Assembly (NCBI GenBank): GCA_029240775.1
Contig: JARDZQ010000067.1
Coordinates: 1 to 7,655, forward strand
Length of the DNA stretch: 7,655 bases
Reading direction: 5' to 3'
Source: Rubrobacteraceae bacterium
GTDB lineage: Bacteria; Actinomycetota; Rubrobacteria; Rubrobacterales; Rubrobacteraceae
Below are positions 5,311 to 7,655 of the stretch, one piece after another. Within the stretch, counting starts at the first letter, position 1. Each line of letters begins with the position of its first letter. The notes beneath the pieces are model-generated. The model did not search any database. It saw only the letters and a list, made by a program, of their open reading frames with translations, and was not told the origin of the DNA. The translations under genes and the position numbers were made by a program.

Positions 5311-6468
5311 GTGCCCACCAGAAAACTCGTCGTCTCGACATACCTGCAGTACATCCTGATCGCCGTGGGCTTCCTGTTGCTTGTGGTCTTCGTCCGGCAG
5401 CTCAGCGGGGTGCTGCTGACGTTCCTCATGGCCGCCATTCTGGCCTACGCTCTCAACCCCGTGGTGCGTCGTCTCGAGCAGCTGCGCGTCCCGAGGATCC
5501 TGGCCGTGGTCGGAGTGTTCGTTGCGCTCATCCTCTCGGTCGTCGCCGCGCTCCTCGTGCTCATAATCCCCGCCATCGGGCAGGCGCAGACCCTGATCCA
5601 GAACCCCGAGGCCCTGGTAGAGCGGGCCAACTCGCTGGTGGGGCGGGCGCAGGAACTGCCCTACGTGGGCGACCGCATAGCCCGGATAGACGAGCAAGCG
5701 GTCACGCAGTTCGTCCAGAGCAACGCCCCCTCCGCGGGACAGGCCCTGAGAGCGACCACGGGCTTTATAGGCGGGATCCTCGGCGCCTTCGGCACCGTGT
5801 TCAACCTGTTGCTCATGCTCATCATCTCCATCTACCTCCTCCTCGACCGGGAGAGGCTCACCCGCGCCCTGCTCGGTGCGATCCCCGAGACGGTGCGCGA
5901 CCACGCCGTCGAGCTCTTCTACGCCGTCGAGCGGACCCTGATCAAGTACCTCAGAGGGCAGTTCGTCCTCTGCGCGATTATGGGCGTCATAGGATGGGCC
6001 ATAGCGTTCTTCGTGATAGGCAAGTACTCGCTCGTCATCGGGCTGTGGGTCGGCTTGACCGAGATCATCCCCATCCTCGGGGCCTTCCTCGGCGCCGTTC
6101 CGGCGGTCCTGATCGCGCTCTTCGTCGGGGGCTTCTACAAGGCCCTGATAGTCGCGGGGCTCTTCCTCGTGGCCCAGCAGCTCGAGGGCAACATCCTGGT
6201 GCCGAGGATCCAGGGCGGCTCGGTGGGCGTCCACCCTCTGTGGGTCCTCTTCGCCACCCTCGCGGGGACCGCCCTCTACGGCCTCGTCGGTGCTATCTTC
6301 GCCGTCCCCTCGGTCGCCATCGTCGCCGCCACGGCCCGCTACCTGCGGGGGACCGTGATTTTCGAGCGCTGGGGCAAGCCTCCCGTAGTCCCCGCTACCG
6401 AGGAGAGGGAGAAGCTGCCGGCCGCAGCGCAGTCGGCGCCTCCATCGGTGGCCCCCGGAAAGGAGTGA
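5311..6468 (+). CDS. AI-2E (TqsA/PerM)-family membrane permease
   Basis: A 385-residue polytopic protein of the AI-2E transporter superfamily. Seen: paired hydrophobic segments at about 11-29 and 33-48, others at about 64-90, 151-177, 217-236 and 240-272, and a final block at about 278-340. Family signatures are present: DRERL after the fourth block (179-183), EIIPILGAFLGAVPA (251-265) and QLEGNILVPRIQG followed by VGVHPLWVL (290-313). A hydrophilic stretch at about 91-149, between membrane blocks, is normal for the family. The C-terminal 30 residues are Pro/Ala/Glu-rich and probably cytoplasmic. Known: members export autoinducer-2 or act as sodium/proton-linked transporters; most are uncharacterised, so the name does not prove a quorum-sensing role. 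A phosphatidyltransferase gene follows after four bases, with its ribosome site inside this gene's last codons, so the two are one operon. Confidence 0.92.
   Translation: MPTRKLVVSTYLQYILIAVGFLLLVVFVRQLSGVLLTFLMAAILAYALNPVVRRLEQLRVPRILAVVGVFVALILSVVAALLVLIIPAIGQAQTLIQNPEALVERANSLVGRAQELPYVGDRIARIDEQAVTQFVQSNAPSAGQALRATTGFIGGILGAFGTVFNLLLMLIISIYLLLDRERLTRALLGAIPETVRDHAVELFYAVERTLIKYLRGQFVLCAIMGVIGWAIAFFVIGKYSLVIGLWVGLTEIIPILGAFLGAVPAVLIALFVGGFYKALIVAGLFLVAQQLEGNILVPRIQGGSVGVHPLWVLFATLAGTALYGLVGAIFAVPSVAIVAATARYLRGTVIFERWGKPPVVPATEEREKLPAAAQSAPPSVAPGKE
6460..6465 (+). promoter_or_regulatory. Shine-Dalgarno sequence supporting a TTG start
   Basis: AAGGAG lies in the last codons of the permease gene, seven bases before the TTG at 6473. 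It is the strongest ribosome binding site in the window and decides in favour of this rare start codon. Confidence 0.75.
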
Positions 6469-6472
6469 GAGT

Positions 6473-7075
6473 TTGAGCCTTCCGCACCGCGAGCCACGCA
6501 GACCGTTCTCTATAAAGGATTCCCTCCGCCAGCTCCTGCACCCGCTTGTCCGGTTGCTCTCAGCCCTGCAGGTACGTCCCGATACACTGACCGTCCTGGG
6601 CTGGACGCTCTCTGTGTGCGCCGCCGTGCTCTTCGGGCTGGGGTACGCGCGCGTCGCGGGCCTGGTGATGCTCCTCGGGGGCCTCTTCGACGCCCTCGAC
6701 GGCGACGTCGCCCGCGCGTCGAACCGGATGAGTGCCTTCGGTGCCTTCCTCGACTCGACTCTGGACCGGCTCTCGGAGGCGGCGATCTTTGTCGGCATCA
6801 TCTACTTCTACGCCGCCGCGGCCCGGCCCTTCGAGGCACTCCTCGCCGGCACCGCGATGACCTTCTCCCTGCTGACCTCCTACGCCCGCGCGCGCGCAGA
6901 AGGATTGAATATAGAATGCCAGGTGGGTCTGCTCGAGCGGGCCGGCAGGGTCGTGATCCTCTCGGCATTCTCGATAGCCGGGTTGCTGACGTTCGGGCTC
7001 GGCCTGGTCGCCGCGGGCGCCCTTGTAACCACCGCCCAGCGAATCATTCACGTCCGCCGTGCAACCCGCGGATAG
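6473..7075 (+). CDS. CDP-alcohol phosphatidyltransferase (PIP-synthase-like)
   Basis: A 200-residue integral membrane enzyme that transfers a phosphatidyl group from CDP-diacylglycerol to an alcohol acceptor, releasing CMP. The complete family motif D-x2-D-G-x2-A-R-x8-G-x3-D-x3-D is present: D73, D76, G77, A80, R81, G90, D94, D98. These aspartates bind the metals and CDP. Hydrophobic segments lie near 39-58, 60-74, 102-117, 120-137, 159-175 and 177-189. Downstream segments SYARARAEG (136-144) and LLERAGRVVIL (153-163) resemble actinobacterial PgsA1, the phosphatidylinositol-phosphate synthase that uses inositol-1-phosphate. Inference: the product is probably a phosphatidylinositol-phosphate-type lipid, though phosphatidylglycerophosphate synthase cannot be excluded. 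The TTG start is supported by AAGGAG at 6460. A small gene overlaps the 3' end by 17 bases. Confidence 0.9.
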   Translation: MSLPHREPRRPFSIKDSLRQLLHPLVRLLSALQVRPDTLTVLGWTLSVCAAVLFGLGYARVAGLVMLLGGLFDALDGDVARASNRMSAFGAFLDSTLDRLSEAAIFVGIIYFYAAAARPFEALLAGTAMTFSLLTSYARARAEGLNIECQVGLLERAGRVVILSAFSIAGLLTFGLGLVAAGALVTTAQRIIHVRRATRG

Positions 7076-7586
7076 GCAGGATCGCCGCCAACCACGCGAC
7101 CCGGTGGTGAGCGAGTACCGGGCCAAGATCACGCACGAGCTCTCCCGTCTCTCCAGGCTCATAGAGAGATCCGGCAGCCCGGCCCCGCTCGGAGATCCCA
7201 CCTCCGGAGTGATGCTGGTGGTCGAGCAGCCGGTCGGCCCCCGGGTCCTGCAAGCTCTGGACCGCAGCCTGAAGACTATAGGACTCCCTCAAGCCTACGT
7301 GACCTACACCTCCACCGGCCTCCTCGCCCACGAGATCCTTGCCGCCGAACCTCACCTCCTCGTTGCCGTCGGCCCCGGGGCAGCCCGCGAGATCGATGAG
7401 ACGGAACACCCCCTCGCCAGAGCTTCGTTCTCCACGGCCGAGCCCGGCACCCCCTTCGCCTGGACAAGGGGCACCGCAGGCCTCTCCCTCCCCGCCCTTA
7501 CCCCCGCACTCGACGATGAGGCCGCCAAACGCCGCTTCTGGCATGCTTTCCTGACTCTCAAGCACCTCGCCCTTCGACCCGCCTAG
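7059..7586 (+). CDS. Uncharacterised protein, possibly a degenerate uracil-DNA-glycosylase fold
   Basis: A 175-residue soluble protein with no signal or membrane segment; I do not recognise it as a named family. Seen: a basic helical N-terminus (about 15-38), a beta-strand GVMLVVEQP (50-58), a helix then IGLPQAYVTYT (74-84), EPHLLVAVGPGAAREI (97-112), LPALTPAL (144-151) and EAAKRRFWHAFLTL (154-167). This order recalls family 4/5 uracil-DNA glycosylases (strand with GEAPG, helix-IGL-YITN, PKVIVALGxxAA, HPS, then a KRxxWxDL helix). The catalytic GEAPG and HPS elements and the N-terminal cysteine cluster are missing, so glycosylase activity is unlikely. The resemblance is inference from memory of the family. 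The GTG at 7059 overlaps the phosphotransferase gene by 17 bases but has no Shine-Dalgarno; GTGs at 7104 and 7107 are alternatives that keep the whole domain. It is probably the last gene of the permease operon. Confidence 0.75.
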   Translation: MQPADRQDRRQPRDPVVSEYRAKITHELSRLSRLIERSGSPAPLGDPTSGVMLVVEQPVGPRVLQALDRSLKTIGLPQAYVTYTSTGLLAHEILAAEPHLLVAVGPGAAREIDETEHPLARASFSTAEPGTPFAWTRGTAGLSLPALTPALDDEAAKRRFWHAFLTLKHLALRPA

Positions 7587-7590
7587 AACC

Positions 7591-7617
7591 CCCAGGCCCC
7601 TTCTAAAGGGGCGTGGG
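7591..7617 (+). terminator. Hairpin terminator candidate after the operon
   Basis: GCCCCTT (7596-7602) and AAGGGGC (7606-7612) form a seven-pair stem around a CTA loop. Beyond one G-G mismatch, CCCA (7591-7594) and TGGG (7614-7617) extend it by four pairs. It begins five bases after the stop codon at 7586. The following bases (CTTGCGTT) are only moderately T-rich, so termination may be partial. Confidence 0.6.
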
Positions 7618-7655
7618 CTTGCGTTAGCATTACGAGTATTAAAAATTGTTAAGAA
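7618..7655. other. AT-rich stretch at right edge
   Basis: After the hairpin the sequence becomes strikingly AT-rich for this genome. It may be the promoter region of the next gene: TTAGCA at 7624-7629 or TTGCGT at 7619-7624 could be -35 boxes, but no clean -10 at standard spacing is visible before the window ends. Confidence 0.3.

Noticed and set aside
4741..6801. 686-codon open frame on the minus strand across the permease and phosphotransferase genes
   Set aside because: It runs antisense to two genes with complete family motifs; its translation is low-complexity, rich in D/E/G/R/H, typical of a GC-rich shadow frame.
5311..7586. Quorum-sensing (AI-2) operon
   Set aside because: The AI-2E family name is not evidence of autoinducer transport, and no luxS, lsr or receptor gene is present.

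Overview
The window is high-GC DNA (roughly two thirds G+C by eye) with GTG and TTG starts alongside ATG. It carries a GIY-YIG/UVR protein without the C-terminal half of UvrC, a phosphatidylinositol-phosphate-synthase-like CDP-alcohol phosphotransferase, and promoters placed so close to start codons that mRNAs would be nearly leaderless. Together these suggest an actinobacterium. A deep-branching lineage such as Rubrobacter is my guess from overall flavour, not from a search.

Layout. (1) Bases 1-855 hold the 3' part of a GIY-YIG/UVR nuclease gene that enters from the left. (2) Bases 909-3423 hold a two-component operon: a PhoB/OmpR-type response regulator overlapping by 14 bases a PhoR-like membrane histidine kinase with HAMP and PAS domains. 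(3) Bases 3424-3691 are a gene-free region between convergent genes. It contains dyads, two pairs of tandem octamers and a long hairpin with a C-rich loop and a T7 tract, directly behind a -10-like box. This is either the kinase terminator or a short structured RNA recalling the actinobacterial 6C RNA. (4) Bases 5207-3692 on the minus strand hold a single-pass membrane protein with a degenerate M23/LytM domain, then an M50 site-2-type protease, with a perfect 18-bp palindrome between them. (5) Bases 5311-7586 on the plus strand hold a tightly packed run: an AI-2E-family permease, a CDP-alcohol phosphatidyltransferase and a small unrecognised protein whose order of motifs recalls a worn-down uracil-DNA glycosylase fold. 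Divergent promoters for blocks 4 and 5 lie in 5208-5310.

The most interesting point is block 4. A membrane-anchored, catalytically dead LytM domain encoded just upstream of an M50 intramembrane protease repeats the architecture of SpoIVFA-SpoIVFB of endospore formers, where the LytM-type protein holds the protease in check. If real here, it would be a regulated intramembrane proteolysis module in a different lineage. The other candidates worth checking are the C-rich-loop RNA at 3555-3619 and the UDG-like protein at 7059-7586. The remaining genes look like ordinary chromosomal housekeeping and signalling genes; I see no mobile element, CRISPR array, tRNA or rRNA.
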